From Burkholderiales bacterium 8X (GTDB lineage Bacteria > Pseudomonadota > Gammaproteobacteria > Burkholderiales > Burkholderiaceae_C): a stretch of DNA of 64,000 nucleotides. The first letter of the stretch is position 1; every line of letters starts with the position of its first letter. The translations under genes and the position numbers were made by a program. The notes beneath the pieces are model-generated. The model did no database searches, was not told the DNA's origin, and saw only the letters and a list, made by a program, of their open reading frames with translations. The stretch covers positions 1,782,643 to 1,846,642 of the forward strand of contig LR732703.1 in assembly GCA_902506565.1 (NCBI GenBank), written 5' to 3'. Below are positions 1 through 9,004 of this stretch, piece by piece.

Positions 1-634
1 GCGCAGGAGCTGCAGTCGAAGTCACGGTCTGGCAAGACTTGACCGAACCAAAGGCAGGATCATTGCCAAAGAAGGCGTTGGTGCATTGGCCTGCGCCAGA
101 GACGACCTTCGTCACCCAGCGAGTGTCGACGCCGTACCGCACGGTCGTGTTCGACGGAACGTTGAAGTTGCCATTCTCGGAAGCCGCCGTCGTGTACGTT
201 GGCGAGGTCGTGGCGGCAGGCGGTGCGGCCGTGGCGGTCTGCTGGCGGTAGCACGCTTTGATCGTGCCCATCGCAGGGTCACCGAAGGTCGCGTTGTTGC
301 AGGTCACTGAACCGGAAACTGTCTTGGCGGCGAAGGAGTCGTTGGCACCGTAGTTCACGACCGTGGCTGAGGGCAAGGTGAAGGTTCTGCCTTCATCCGC
401 AACCTTGATCCACGTCGAGTCGAGTTTGTTGGCCTGGAGCGCCACCTTTGTCAAAGCGGGCGCCTCGGCGGGCGCTTCGAACGGCGCGGCCGAGCTCGAC
501 TCAGGAGAAGCGTCCGATGATTTGGATAGCGAGGCTTGTGGCAAGCCGCTGGAGCTGCCTCCGCCACCACCACATCCTGCGAGTGCACTAGCTGCGATGA
601 AAAGCAGATGCGAGCTTTTGCGGGTAACTTTCAA
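1..634 (-). CDS. tandem-repeat lipoprotein, C-terminus beyond window
   Basis: Secreted or outer-membrane lipoprotein of unknown role. The start is a TTG eight bases after an AGGAGG ribosome site. The N-terminus has a short basic stretch, a hydrophobic core and a lipobox (SALAGC), followed by a Gly/Ser linker. Two homologous segments of about 60 residues follow. Both have the pattern V-x-YG, then a K-x-VSG stretch, C-x-N, FG-x-DP, G-x-K-x-C, so a small Cys-paired beta domain is repeated, and more copies may lie outside the window. The reading frame stays open to base 2, giving at least 211 codons. Base composition is lower in GC than the core genes further right, as in the rest of this island. 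I cannot name the family. Confidence 0.75.
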   Translation of the reverse strand, partial: MKVTRKSSHLLFIAASALAGCGGGGGSSSGLPQASLSKSSDASPESSSAAPFEAPAEAPALTKVALQANKLDSTWIKVADEGRTFTLPSATVVNYGANDSFAAKTVSGSVTCNNATFGDPAMGTIKACYRQQTATAAPPAATTSPTYTTAASENGNFNVPSNTTVRYGVDTRWVTKVVSGAGQCTNAFFGNDPAFGSVKSCQTVTSTAAPA

Positions 635-1855
635 TTCCGAGTTCCTCCTGGGTTGTGAGAGCAGGGTTTGTAACGGGTCTCAGTCTGTAGGACAACCGCC
701 CATTCAAAAGTATGTAACCACCGTCGTTGCACCTTCGTGGTGCATTTTGCGAGGGGATCGGGGTGTCTCATTGACGGCTTCCCTCCGAGATGAAAGTTGC
801 GGAGGGAAGGGTTTGTCCTACACAACAACAAAGACTTTCACTGCTTGCAAAACGGCTTACACATCATGGGCATACGCGGATCGAGGCGCATAGCGCAATA
901 AGTCACTGGAACTGATTGAAAAATCGACCCACGTTGGTCGATGTAAGGTATAGGTACACAGACCAAGGTAATTGGCACCGGCAGATGCCTGCGATCACTC
1001 AGGGTGGTGGTACCGCGTGACCCGTCTTCGGGCGGGAGGTAGGGCCCGACCATCTCAAGGCAGTTGGTTAGGCTTGCGACTTAAAAGAGTGCCCCGGCAT
1101 GCTCGGCCTCGTGCATGCCAAGCACATAGCCGGTCACTCAACCGCGGTCGGCCTGACGGCCTTGCGGACCCTGAAACGCGCTCACGAGGTTCGGCAAGGC
1201 TCACCAGTTCAAACTTGCCGGCGCCAAGTGACTGGCCGGTTACCTTCGAACGAACGCGTTCGCCGTCATATCGAGCTTTCGCTTATTACCAGCGTATTGG
1301 CCTTCATGAAAGCCTACGAGGCGCTGAAACTGATTGCTAGGTATCAGCGAAGTCGGACCTTGGCCGTGCAGGCTCCTGCTCACTCGGGTTGATTGATCCA
1401 TACTTGGCGGAGTTGTGTCAAAGGACCCAGCGCACGTCTCATCTAAACATTAGGCCAAGATGCGGCTTGTCGCCACCCGCTCACTCCGCAAAAAGCTGCA
1501 TTCGCCGTTGGACGCGCGGAGACATGGCAACAGCTTGGATGCGCTCGGCCCGGGAGGTCACTGCGCAAGGCAATGTTCCCCGGCGCACCGCTTCTCGCTT
1601 GTGCCTCGCCGACGCTGTCCTTCGTCTCCCGCGGCTAGGTGACTCAGACCGTCCACGAGCAATCCTCTCGCTTCGATCCCCAGCTTCCGATCCAGACTGA
1701 TTACCGCCAGTCAAGTCAAGTCTGGCGGCCGGCTGCTATCGAGTCATCGGCCGACATTCACGGGCTGCACGTCTTCTGCGCAGAACCATGTCGATGCGGT
1801 TCTGGCCCATCGACGCCACCAGTGACTTACGAGAACTTTCGATTGCTCGAACTCG
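635..1855. other. 1.2-kb stretch without a convincing gene
   Basis: Open frames here are short, mutually overlapping, and lack both a credible ribosome site and recognisable protein sequence. The left part holds the inverted-repeat structure at 686-822 and presumably the promoter of the leftward lipoprotein gene. The right part, 1100-1850, shows no repeats or RNA gene I can recognise. It may be decayed coding DNA at the island's edge. Confidence 0.5.
686..822. repeat. nested inverted repeats, MITE- or structured-RNA-like
   Basis: Two perfect nested inverted repeats are visible. The outer arms are TGTAGGACAA (686-695) and TTGTCCTACA (813-822). Inside lies a hairpin with 10-bp arms CTTCCCTCCG (778-787) and CGGAGGGAAG (800-809) around a 12-base loop. 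The element could be a small non-autonomous palindromic element, a structured RNA, or an upstream control region of the lipoprotein gene, whose start lies 52 bases to the left. Confidence 0.5.
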
Positions 1856-3487
1856 TCAACGCGTTGGTAGAGCAGGCAGGGTTGTTACGGGTAATGTGAC
1901 TGCGGACTCGGTGCTTACATCGTCGAAATCGAGCAGGCTCTGCGGAATACTTCGTTTGCTGAGCGGGTTGATAACCGCATCTGGAAAAGCCATCGGCGCG
2001 TGGAGGAAGTGCTGGTCGAACACCCTACGCAGCGACGGGTCCCTGACCAAGCTCACCTGCTGGTCGATGTCGGCGGCGTAAAGCACGTGGATGGAGTAGC
2101 CCCTCAGGTCTGCTTGAGTCTGGGCGGCGGCAATCATGCTTTTGGCCCCAGCGGTCAGCTCGCCGGTCACCCATAGCTCGAACCGATGGTCAAGCTTCGA
2201 CAGAACGTTGTCCTTGCGGGTCTGAGAGAGCACCACTGGAATGCGCTTGTTTAACCATTTTTCAACTTCCTCGTCGCTGAGTAGATTGCCCGGCAGAAGG
2301 CCCTTGCACTCGATGAAGCGGACGTAGCGGTTTTTGACGATAAGCCGCACATCGACCTCGGCCACTTCCTTGCCGCCTTCCCGGTATATTCTGTTCATGG
2401 TGATGTCGGCGGGAGGGTCAAGTTGCCGGACGATATCGGCAACGACGCACTCAAACAACGCCCCGCGAAGGGTTCCCGCAGCACCTTCTGCCTTACCCAA
2501 ACGCTCGAACATCTCGCTGAACAAGACCGGGTCAACCGCTTTATCCGCGGCTTCGTTGAGCGTCCGCAGCAACATCAGAATTGCCTTGGCGACCTCGGCG
2601 CCGAACAACGCTTCCGGCGTGGCGGGCACGATACCGACTCGTCGGAGTTGGTTCAGCGCCTCCTGCGAATAGCGGTTGCCAACAAAGAGTTGCATGCAGC
2701 GACCCACGCCAGGAAACTGCCGTAGTGAGGTGCACTTGTAGAGAAACGGGCTGATGTCAGCCAAGCCCACTACCTCAGTCAGCAGCACGTCCACCACGAG
2801 GAAACCAGGTTTCGGCTTCGCCGGGTCGGACCAATTAGCTAAAGGTCCTAGGAACGAGGGCGCGGTCAAATCCCAGCTGAATTGTCCGACCATGGGAGTG
2901 CCTTCACCCCGCAGCTTGAACGAGTGAAAGCTGCCGAAGCCGAGCTTGGCCGCCCATTCTTGGATGGACTGCAGAAGCACCTTCTCGGCGATGAGTCGCG
3001 CGCGTACTTCAGGAAACCGGATATCGAGATAGAGCTCGCCACGGGCGAACGCAACGCACGACCCGAGCCCAGGCATTTCCACGGTCTGCAACAACTCGGC
3101 GTCCACGAGCCGCCTGACCACTTCGTCCCCAGGAATTTGCCGTTGGCCAGTCGAGCTGCCTGCAGCGGATGCAAAGTGGCTTTCAGGAATGATTCCACCT
3201 CGGGCAGTCAGCGCCCTGATGGCACGGGCGTACGCTCCATTTCCGTTCATCAGAGCCTCGGCCAGGTGATCCCAAAATTTCTGGCTTCCGTATTGGCTCT
3301 CCAAATACAGAATTTGGGCGCCACGTGGGAGAGTCAGCTTCACAGTCCGGATCGACGGCGCGCGCCGCTCGATCCGCTTGCGCGCAGTCGCCGGGCTGAT
3401 GCTTAACTTGTTTGCCAATGCAGCGGCAAGAGCGCCGCTGGTCATCGGACCATGCGCCGCTAACAGGCTAGTGATCTCGACGCTCAC
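1856..3487 (-). CDS. winged-helix / PD-(D/E)XK nuclease-like protein
   Basis: A 543-residue protein, probably a DNA-acting nuclease of the restriction-endonuclease fold. Residues 1-60 resemble a winged-helix domain. Near the C-terminus a PD-(D/E)XK core is readable: Glu346 in FECVV, Asp379 in EVDV, and Glu393/Lys395 in FIECKG. The middle (60-330) is unrecognised. The start is a GTG preceded by GAAGGTGAG. It lies 154 bases downstream of the HEPN gene in the same direction, with an AT-rich promoter-like gap between, so it may be transcribed separately from the SIR2-HerA unit. Lower GC than the core genome suggests transfer. A role in defence is inferred from fold and neighbours; a Holliday-junction or repair nuclease cannot be excluded. 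Confidence 0.7.
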   Translation of the reverse strand: MSVEITSLLAAHGPMTSGALAAALANKLSISPATARKRIERRAPSIRTVKLTLPRGAQILYLESQYGSQKFWDHLAEALMNGNGAYARAIRALTARGGIIPESHFASAAGSSTGQRQIPGDEVVRRLVDAELLQTVEMPGLGSCVAFARGELYLDIRFPEVRARLIAEKVLLQSIQEWAAKLGFGSFHSFKLRGEGTPMVGQFSWDLTAPSFLGPLANWSDPAKPKPGFLVVDVLLTEVVGLADISPFLYKCTSLRQFPGVGRCMQLFVGNRYSQEALNQLRRVGIVPATPEALFGAEVAKAILMLLRTLNEAADKAVDPVLFSEMFERLGKAEGAAGTLRGALFECVVADIVRQLDPPADITMNRIYREGGKEVAEVDVRLIVKNRYVRFIECKGLLPGNLLSDEEVEKWLNKRIPVVLSQTRKDNVLSKLDHRFELWVTGELTAGAKSMIAAAQTQADLRGYSIHVLYAADIDQQVSLVRDPSLRRVFDQHFLHAPMAFPDAVINPLSKRSIPQSLLDFDDVSTESAVTLPVTTLPALPTR

Positions 3488-3641
3488 GTCTCACCTTCAG
3501 AATGTCACACAGCGCTATTTATAATCGATACCCATATAAGGTCGGATCAATTTTTTCTGCTAAACCGTCTTGAGGCTCAATAAAATCAACAAGTTACAGA
3601 GGCCGGGGCTACATTTCCGCAGCGTTAAGACGTCACACTGA
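3488..3641 (-). promoter_or_regulatory. AT-rich promoter-like gap upstream of nuclease gene
   Basis: This is among the most AT-rich stretches of the window. Read leftward it contains TTGATC and, downstream, TTATAAAT, but the spacing is longer than ideal for a sigma-70 promoter. It suggests independent transcription of the nuclease gene. No terminator hairpin for the upstream gene was seen. Confidence 0.3.
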
Positions 3642-4328
3642 TCAAATGCCAAGGCTTGTTTTGCTGTCAACCAAGGCCAGCCATTCGGTAACTACTGCTT
3701 CCAAAAGCTCCTCACAGGCTGCTGCGAAAGCCACGATCAGCGCCGGCTTTACGACCAAACCACCGCTGTCGCTGTACTGAAGGTCGTACGGGTATTGGGC
3801 CAGCAAGCGTTGAACTAGTGGCGGCGGTGTGGGCGGCAGCTCGCCCGCGTTGTGCACGATGGCATTTCGGACGAGTCGATACGCCTCCACCCGATCCCAC
3901 AGCCTTTGTTCAATGTCCAAGCCAGCGACCTTCGTGATCACCATGCGAGCTTTCTTGAATGGGGAGTCTCCCGCCAAATCCTTCAGAGCAAGTCCAGCCT
4001 GCGCGTTTATCAGAAGCGATCGTGCGATGGTGATAAGCCTCGTCTCAACCACCGTGTATGTCAACACGACTAGGCTCTGCTGCTGCTGGTTCGGAAACCG
4101 ACGCAGCATGAGCTCATGGGTGTCGGAGTTGGTGTCGAAATAGGCTTCGCGCTCAGCCTCAGACATTCCGTTGACGACGTTGTCCACGTGCGCAATGTGC
4201 TTCTCCGACTCCGCGGCCATGAGCGCCGTCGCCAGCCGAGCGTAGGCACGCATGTCGTCGATCTCAAAACGACTGATTCGCTGATGTCCTAAAACGACGA
4301 ATCGCTTCGTTTGGTTGGATTTGGCCAC
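3642..4328 (-). CDS. HEPN-like (RX4H) protein in SIR2-HerA operon
   Basis: A 228-residue, mostly helical protein. Residues 154-159 read RNAIVH, the R-x4-H active-site pattern of HEPN ribonucleases, set in a helix after a paired helical segment (VETRLITIARSL, 95-106). This is the arrangement expected for a HEPN domain. A longer frame exists upstream, but it would lie inside the HerA gene; the GTG at 4328, four bases after the HerA stop codon, fits an operon and gives a compact protein. No other domain is recognised. In this setting it could be an RNA-cleaving effector, an antidote or a partner of the SIR2-HerA complex. Functions of HEPN proteins are known in general; the role here is inference. 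It could also be a catalytically dead helical scaffold. Confidence 0.65.
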   Translation of the reverse strand: MAKSNQTKRFVVLGHQRISRFEIDDMRAYARLATALMAAESEKHIAHVDNVVNGMSEAEREAYFDTNSDTHELMLRRFPNQQQQSLVVLTYTVVETRLITIARSLLINAQAGLALKDLAGDSPFKKARMVITKVAGLDIEQRLWDRVEAYRLVRNAIVHNAGELPPTPPPLVQRLLAQYPYDLQYSDSGGLVVKPALIVAFAAACEELLEAVVTEWLALVDSKTSLGI

Positions 4329-4332
4329 GAGC

Positions 4333-6036
4333 CTAGCCCCACAAGTTTTCGTAGTCTGCGGACCTTGATGAAGGCGGCCGCGCCGGTCGGTTGATGGCGA
4401 CAGGCAACGGCATTGCGGAGCTGACGCCGACAACCATAGCCTCGCCTTGGCCAAGAGTCGGCAGGAATGCAGCTGCAGACGCATCCAGGTCGCCACAGGC
4501 TTTTTCCACAACGTTCCGATCCCGCTCGTTGATAAGCCTGTGGACGATGAACATGCCCATCTGGCTGAGCACGTCCTCGGGGATGTCCCGCGGCCGCTGA
4601 GTGGCGAGCACGCAGGTCAGCGAATACTTCCGGCCTTCCTTCGCAATCAACCCGAAAGCATCCAAGTCCGTCCTAGAGAACTCGTCGCCAACTGATTTAT
4701 CTAGAAATTGATGCGCTTCATCAAGGAGCATCACGACCGGCATGACCATGAAGCGCCCCTGACGGGCCAAGCCAAGCAGATAACGCCCGACCGCGTTGGC
4801 AACCACTTCTCGTGCGCTGTGTTCGAAGGACAGGAACTCCAGGCTGATGCGCAGAACTCTCTGCCCTGGGTCGGCAAGGAAAGCCTCGACAACGCCTGGT
4901 AGTGGCTCCAGTTCCGCCGGTGCGAATAGGCACTCCAGATTGGGCGAGACAAGCTCGCTCTCGATCCGAGACATGAGCGTCGAGCAGGCGGATTGCTCGT
5001 TCGCGTTAGCTCCTCCCCAGTTTCCATTCTGCGCAGCGTTAAAACCCGACGGCCAGACGCACTCTTCCCAAATCTGATTCGAGAGCTGCTGGATGTCGAA
5101 ATAGGTGCCCGGACGCCTAAGGGCGAGCCCATGCTGCACACAGGCCACTTCAAACGGGTGCCGCAGTGCCCCCACCTTTCGAATCAGGCCATGCGTCGCG
5201 GTGCCAGGAACTAGCTGCGCGATCTTCAAACTCCGCAACGCTTCCTTCAGCTTCGGCGCCTGCACGCCCGGGCTCGGCCGCAGCAAGACGAATAGGTCGG
5301 ACTCCGTCAGGTCCCAGTACGGGAAGCTTAGGAAGCGCCGCGGATCATTCTGGTCGGTCTTGCGGCCACCAAGATGTACGTGAGTGATCCCATGGTGGTT
5401 TTGCGTGTGAAACTCGCCGGTTGCATCGAAGAGGATTGCCTTGCCGCCAAGCCGAACGATTTCTTCGACGAGCAGAGCCAGTGTCCAGCTCTTGCCACCG
5501 CCGGTAGCACCGAGCACCGCGCAATGCCGACCGAGCAGTTGAGTGGGCGACAGCGATACCAGGGTGTCTCGGGCGTGCGGAAACCTGGCAAGGTTGATGC
5601 GCTGTGCTTCCGGCGTCGTGCCAGCTTCGACGACCTGCTTCACAACCAGTGGGTGAGCAGAGAAGACGTGCTGGCCGATGCGCGGCGAGATAGGAACGCC
5701 CCGCAGCGGAATGCCAGTCTCAAGGTCGATGGCAGTCAAAAGCTGGACTGTGCCCACGGAGTTGGGGCGTTGGTCTACCTCGTGCGTCGGCTCGACTGTC
5801 AGACGGTCGCGCTCAGGCAGCCTGGTCTCAATCAGTCGGCCGAGCACGGCGTGCTCTTCACCTTCGATGACGACGAATTCCCCGACTTGGCCTCGCTGCA
5901 GCGGGTAACCGGCAACGTGAGTGCTTCCTGGGCGCGGAGCGAACGGCAAGTTGACCTCGACCGTTGCCGGACGAACCGTGCACACGGAGCCGACGTAGCG
6001 CTGCCTGTCAAAGGGCGAGACGACAAGACCGCTCAT
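4333..6036 (-). CDS. HerA-type hexameric ATPase (DUF87)
   Basis: A 567-residue HerA/FtsK-superfamily ATPase. The N-terminal 150 residues look like a HAS-barrel. Walker A is GATGGGKS (176-183) and Walker B is MLLDEAH (436-442), followed by ATQRPRDIP, typical of HerA. In SIR2-HerA anti-phage systems such a hexamer assembles with SIR2 subunits and is needed for NAD-depleting or nuclease activity. The start codon overlaps the SIR2 stop as ATGA, so the two are translationally coupled. There is no sign of the NurA nuclease that partners archaeal HerA in end resection, which favours the defence role. The next gene starts 4 bases downstream. Confidence 0.9.
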   Translation of the reverse strand: MSGLVVSPFDRQRYVGSVCTVRPATVEVNLPFAPRPGSTHVAGYPLQRGQVGEFVVIEGEEHAVLGRLIETRLPERDRLTVEPTHEVDQRPNSVGTVQLLTAIDLETGIPLRGVPISPRIGQHVFSAHPLVVKQVVEAGTTPEAQRINLARFPHARDTLVSLSPTQLLGRHCAVLGATGGGKSWTLALLVEEIVRLGGKAILFDATGEFHTQNHHGITHVHLGGRKTDQNDPRRFLSFPYWDLTESDLFVLLRPSPGVQAPKLKEALRSLKIAQLVPGTATHGLIRKVGALRHPFEVACVQHGLALRRPGTYFDIQQLSNQIWEECVWPSGFNAAQNGNWGGANANEQSACSTLMSRIESELVSPNLECLFAPAELEPLPGVVEAFLADPGQRVLRISLEFLSFEHSAREVVANAVGRYLLGLARQGRFMVMPVVMLLDEAHQFLDKSVGDEFSRTDLDAFGLIAKEGRKYSLTCVLATQRPRDIPEDVLSQMGMFIVHRLINERDRNVVEKACGDLDASAAAFLPTLGQGEAMVVGVSSAMPLPVAINRPARPPSSRSADYENLWG

Positions 6037-7283
6037 GCTGCACCAATGCTGCGCAGGCGCGCGACGTGGCGCTCGAGGTCGGTTTCCGCGGCGAGGTCAG
6101 GCACAAAGGGCACCATCTGCTCGAAGCCGCAATTGAGCAGGGAGATCCTTGCGTCGCCAGCGGCGGCGAGGCTACTCAGCTGGAGCAAATACTTGTTGCT
6201 CCCGCACTCCCCGGGTCCGTTGGCTGCTCCGTTGTTCCAAGGTGCAAGGAACGGGCTCACCACCACGATCTTCATGGATAGGTTGGACCGGACGGCCGCC
6301 ATGATGGGCTCGGCCAAATGGTTGTCGTTGAAGCCGAAGCCTACGACGAGCAGCCCGGTGTCGGGCTCGCGCAGCGCTGCTTGAAACGCCCCGATCATCT
6401 CGAGGTAAGGCTGCTCGAACGCTAGCTCGTACTTCGAGTTTCGCGGATAAATCAGTACCGGCTTGCCACTTTGCATCCACTTCGTAATTTCGCCTGATGT
6501 CTCCTGCCGCTGCCAATCAATGGAGCCATGGAGCTTGTACAGGTGGAAGGAATTGGGAATCGGGTCGAACGACTCGGTGTCGCCCACGCGTCGGACCGTC
6601 TCATAGCTGAAGTGGATAGCGTCAAACGTTGGGGGCGACGTGTGCGAGAAACCGTCGACGACAACGTATCGGCCCTGTCTTCCGGCTTCCTCATAGCAAA
6701 GGTCGTAGTTGGTTGTAAACACCTTCATCCGCGACTTGCGCTGCGGGCGGCGTGCCGCCCGCCGAAGGAACTCAGCATGTACAGGCAATGGGTGGTTCTG
6801 CATGACGAAGCTGGTAGCGCGAATGATGTGCGCCTCGGCGAGAGCCACAAACTTCGTCACTTCGTCTTTTTGCGCCCCATTCAGGAACGACTCAGCCAGG
6901 CGACAGCGAGACATCAGCGCCTCAACATCCATCCTGACGGGGGCATGTCCCACCAACGCGAGAAGCTGCTGGAAGTCTAGACCGGCGGGGTTAGTCGCTG
7001 CCGCAGCCGCATCCTGGTGCATGCTGACTTGCTGCCACAGGTCTGCCATGGTCGGCGCCTTGAGGCCGTTGGCAGCGCCCGGCTGCACGCAGAGCGATGT
7101 GCCCAAGCCGGCAAGCACGACAAGGTTGCTGCATCGCATGACGTCGGACAACGCGCGCTTGGCTTCCGCCCTTGCAGGATCCTCGGTGATGGGTGCGGCA
7201 GCCTGAGCTGCGCCGGGGACGGGCGGAAGGGGCGGGGCGACGGCCAGCCACTGACCATTGGTCTTGGAACTCAGAACTTGCAC
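6033..7283 (-). CDS. SIR2-domain NADase-like defence protein
   Basis: A 416-residue SIR2-family protein. Visible motifs are VVLAGLGTSL (55-64, nucleotide-binding loop), FTTNYD (189-194), YKLHGSIDW with the catalytic His at 252, and VVGFGFND (313-320). Defence SIR2 domains hydrolyse NAD+ during phage infection and so stop growth. The start is a GTG with GGAAGG eight bases before it. It heads a leftward operon with HerA (4-bp overlap), the arrangement of the described two-gene SIR2-HerA systems. The first 40 residues, rich in Ala and Pro, are not part of the SIR2 fold. A protein deacetylase is less likely given the HerA partner. Confidence 0.9.
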   Translation of the reverse strand: MQVLSSKTNGQWLAVAPPLPPVPGAAQAAAPITEDPARAEAKRALSDVMRCSNLVVLAGLGTSLCVQPGAANGLKAPTMADLWQQVSMHQDAAAAATNPAGLDFQQLLALVGHAPVRMDVEALMSRCRLAESFLNGAQKDEVTKFVALAEAHIIRATSFVMQNHPLPVHAEFLRRAARRPQRKSRMKVFTTNYDLCYEEAGRQGRYVVVDGFSHTSPPTFDAIHFSYETVRRVGDTESFDPIPNSFHLYKLHGSIDWQRQETSGEITKWMQSGKPVLIYPRNSKYELAFEQPYLEMIGAFQAALREPDTGLLVVGFGFNDNHLAEPIMAAVRSNLSMKIVVVSPFLAPWNNGAANGPGECGSNKYLLQLSSLAAAGDARISLLNCGFEQMVPFVPDLAAETDLERHVARLRSIGAA

Positions 7284-7720
7284 TGCGGCGCCTTCCAGAA
7301 GCAGCCGGTTGGCTAGCTTCGCGTTGTTTGGGTCTTATTGTGCAGGAGGTGAAAGCGGACGCCTACAGCTCACTTTGCCGCCGCTGTCCGGTATCAGAGC
7401 AGGCGAATGTGCCTTACGGCGCCGTGGTACAGCAGCGGGCGTCGAGCGACCGGACGACGACTCTCCGCCCCAATTCGGACATTCGCTTCAGCTCAGCATT
7501 GCACCGCAACCGCTGCAAAGCGGTCGGCTGTCACCTCGTACCCCGCGGGTTGTTCTGCAGACAATAGTCCGTGGACAGCAAACCCCAGACGCGCAATCCT
7601 CGTGCCCCAGGTGCCGCACCTCATAAGCGCAGAAGCCACAGCTTCCTCGACGCAATGCGCAGCCAAGCGCGGCGCGCTGGCTGCGGCTCGAGAGTATCTT
7701 TCAATCTACCGACCACCTCG
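7284..7720. other. divergent intergenic region
   Basis: It separates the leftward SIR2 gene from the rightward small gene and should hold both promoters. Short frames here lack coding character. I see no terminator, repeat or RNA gene. Confidence 0.4.
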
Positions 7721-8071
7721 ATGACAGCCCAAGCTAACTGCAGACCACTACGCGAGATGTTTGAGGCCCTCCCACGTCTGCACATCAAGCTCAACGAGCA
7801 AATCGACTTCCATTCCTCAAAGCCCGAGGTACTTTGGAAACTCGCACAGGACGCCGAGTCCACTCTCAACACCGTGCTCAACGGCTTAGGCGCCATCGGT
7901 CAGCTATTAGCCCATTCATCCATCGAACTCGAAGACGGAACCATCGGCGCCGACAGCCTCGAAAGCCTTGGCTTCCTCATGTCAGAACTCGGCGACCTGG
8001 CCGCAAGCTGCATGACCCTCTCCGCCGCCTGTCGCCGCGCACACGCAACCAGCCCGTACTTCGATACCTGA
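7721..8071 (+). CDS. small helical hypothetical protein
   Basis: A 116-residue protein of unknown function. It appears all-helical, with acidic and leucine-rich segments and no membrane span or signal peptide. The frame is open further upstream, but the upstream part is Arg/Pro-rich and lacks protein character, so the ATG beginning MTAQANCRPL was taken as the start. It ends 3 bases from the end of the convergent NERD gene. Its position inside the low-GC island, between a defence operon and a NERD protein, suggests accessory cargo. No family recognised. Confidence 0.55.
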   Translation: MTAQANCRPLREMFEALPRLHIKLNEQIDFHSSKPEVLWKLAQDAESTLNTVLNGLGAIGQLLAHSSIELEDGTIGADSLESLGFLMSELGDLAASCMTLSAACRRAHATSPYFDT

Positions 8072-8074
8072 CAT

Positions 8075-9004
8075 TCACGTCGCCTTCGCGTCCTTCCGCT
8101 CCGAATACTTAGGCGCCACCGTCCGGCACCGCTGCTCAACCTGATGCGTGATGCGCTGCACATCCTGATCAGACAAGCTGTTCGTACCCCGATCCCGAAG
8201 CAATCCATTCAGCAGCTTGCCGCTATACACGCTCACCCGACTCCGCCCGTTCATCTCGACGAACCATCCTGGCAACGCGAGTACGGGCTGCACCCGCACC
8301 GGACTTCCCGTCGCGCTGGTCAACCATTTGGCCAGCCAATCCGCCTGCCGCTCGGCTTGCTCCAAAGGCTTCCTGGTGGTCCAGGTCGGAAACCTCAGTA
8401 CCGAGCCGTCGAAACTAACTTTGCCATTCGCCCTGCCATCGCCTCGAACGGGCTTGGTGTAGCCCTTGGTCTCGATCGCGAACACGCCTTCAGGAGCGAT
8501 CACGATGTGGTCGATGTTGAAATTGCCCGCAGGAAAGTCATGGAAGACGTTGGCGCCTTGCCGCATCAGTTGGTCGAGTTCCTGCCCCACCGCCAGCTCC
8601 GCGTCGTATCCGGCCTTCAGTTTGTCGAGGCGCTCGCCAGCCTTCCAGAGCTTGCGCACCATGACCGCGATGAAACCAAGAATCAGGGTGCCGTAGATGA
8701 AGGCCAGCCGCGTCATGCCAGGTGCACCACGCAGATGGCTCTGAGCAAAGAATGCGGCGATACCAAATAACGGAACGATCACCAAGAGGAAGAGATCGCT
8801 CAGCACATCGGAGCCATGGTCGTCCAATTGCTCGCGAAGCGTGTGTCCTGGGGTGCGAAGCAAGTCGATGCCAACCGGCGACTTCCGCCGCGCACGAGCA
8901 CGGCGCTTTCTGATAACCAGAAAACTCACGGCGAGTACCGGCCCGACAAAGGCTACGCCAAGCAGAACAAGCGGAAGAACGATTTGAGCGGCGATGTCTG
9001 CCAT
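8075..9004 (-). CDS. membrane-anchored NERD (nuclease-related) domain protein
   Basis: About 309 residues. Three hydrophobic segments occupy the first 120 residues, followed by a NERD domain. Core motifs of its PD-(D/E)XK-like fold are visible as NIDHIVIAPEGVFAIETKG: an Asp in IDHIV and Glu/Lys in IETKG. NERD proteins are thought to act on DNA or RNA, but the reaction is unknown for most. The ATG at 9004 is preferred over the GTG one codon earlier; GAGG lies just upstream. It closes the island next to the defence operon and converges with the small gene to its left. A defence or DNA-uptake-processing role is inference. Confidence 0.8.
   Translation of the reverse strand: MADIAAQIVLPLVLLGVAFVGPVLAVSFLVIRKRRARARRKSPVGIDLLRTPGHTLREQLDDHGSDVLSDLFLLVIVPLFGIAAFFAQSHLRGAPGMTRLAFIYGTLILGFIAVMVRKLWKAGERLDKLKAGYDAELAVGQELDQLMRQGANVFHDFPAGNFNIDHIVIAPEGVFAIETKGYTKPVRGDGRANGKVSFDGSVLRFPTWTTRKPLEQAERQADWLAKWLTSATGSPVRVQPVLALPGWFVEMNGRSRVSVYSGKLLNGLLRDRGTNSLSDQDVQRITHQVEQRCRTVAPKYSERKDAKAT

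Noticed and set aside
1099..1392. 97-codon open frame as a gene
   Set aside because: No ribosome site, no hydrophobic core or motif, and overlapping frames of similar length on the same strand; treated as non-coding.
3642..7283. Thoeris system
   Set aside because: A SIR2 gene is present but no TIR-domain partner; HerA points to the SIR2-HerA class.
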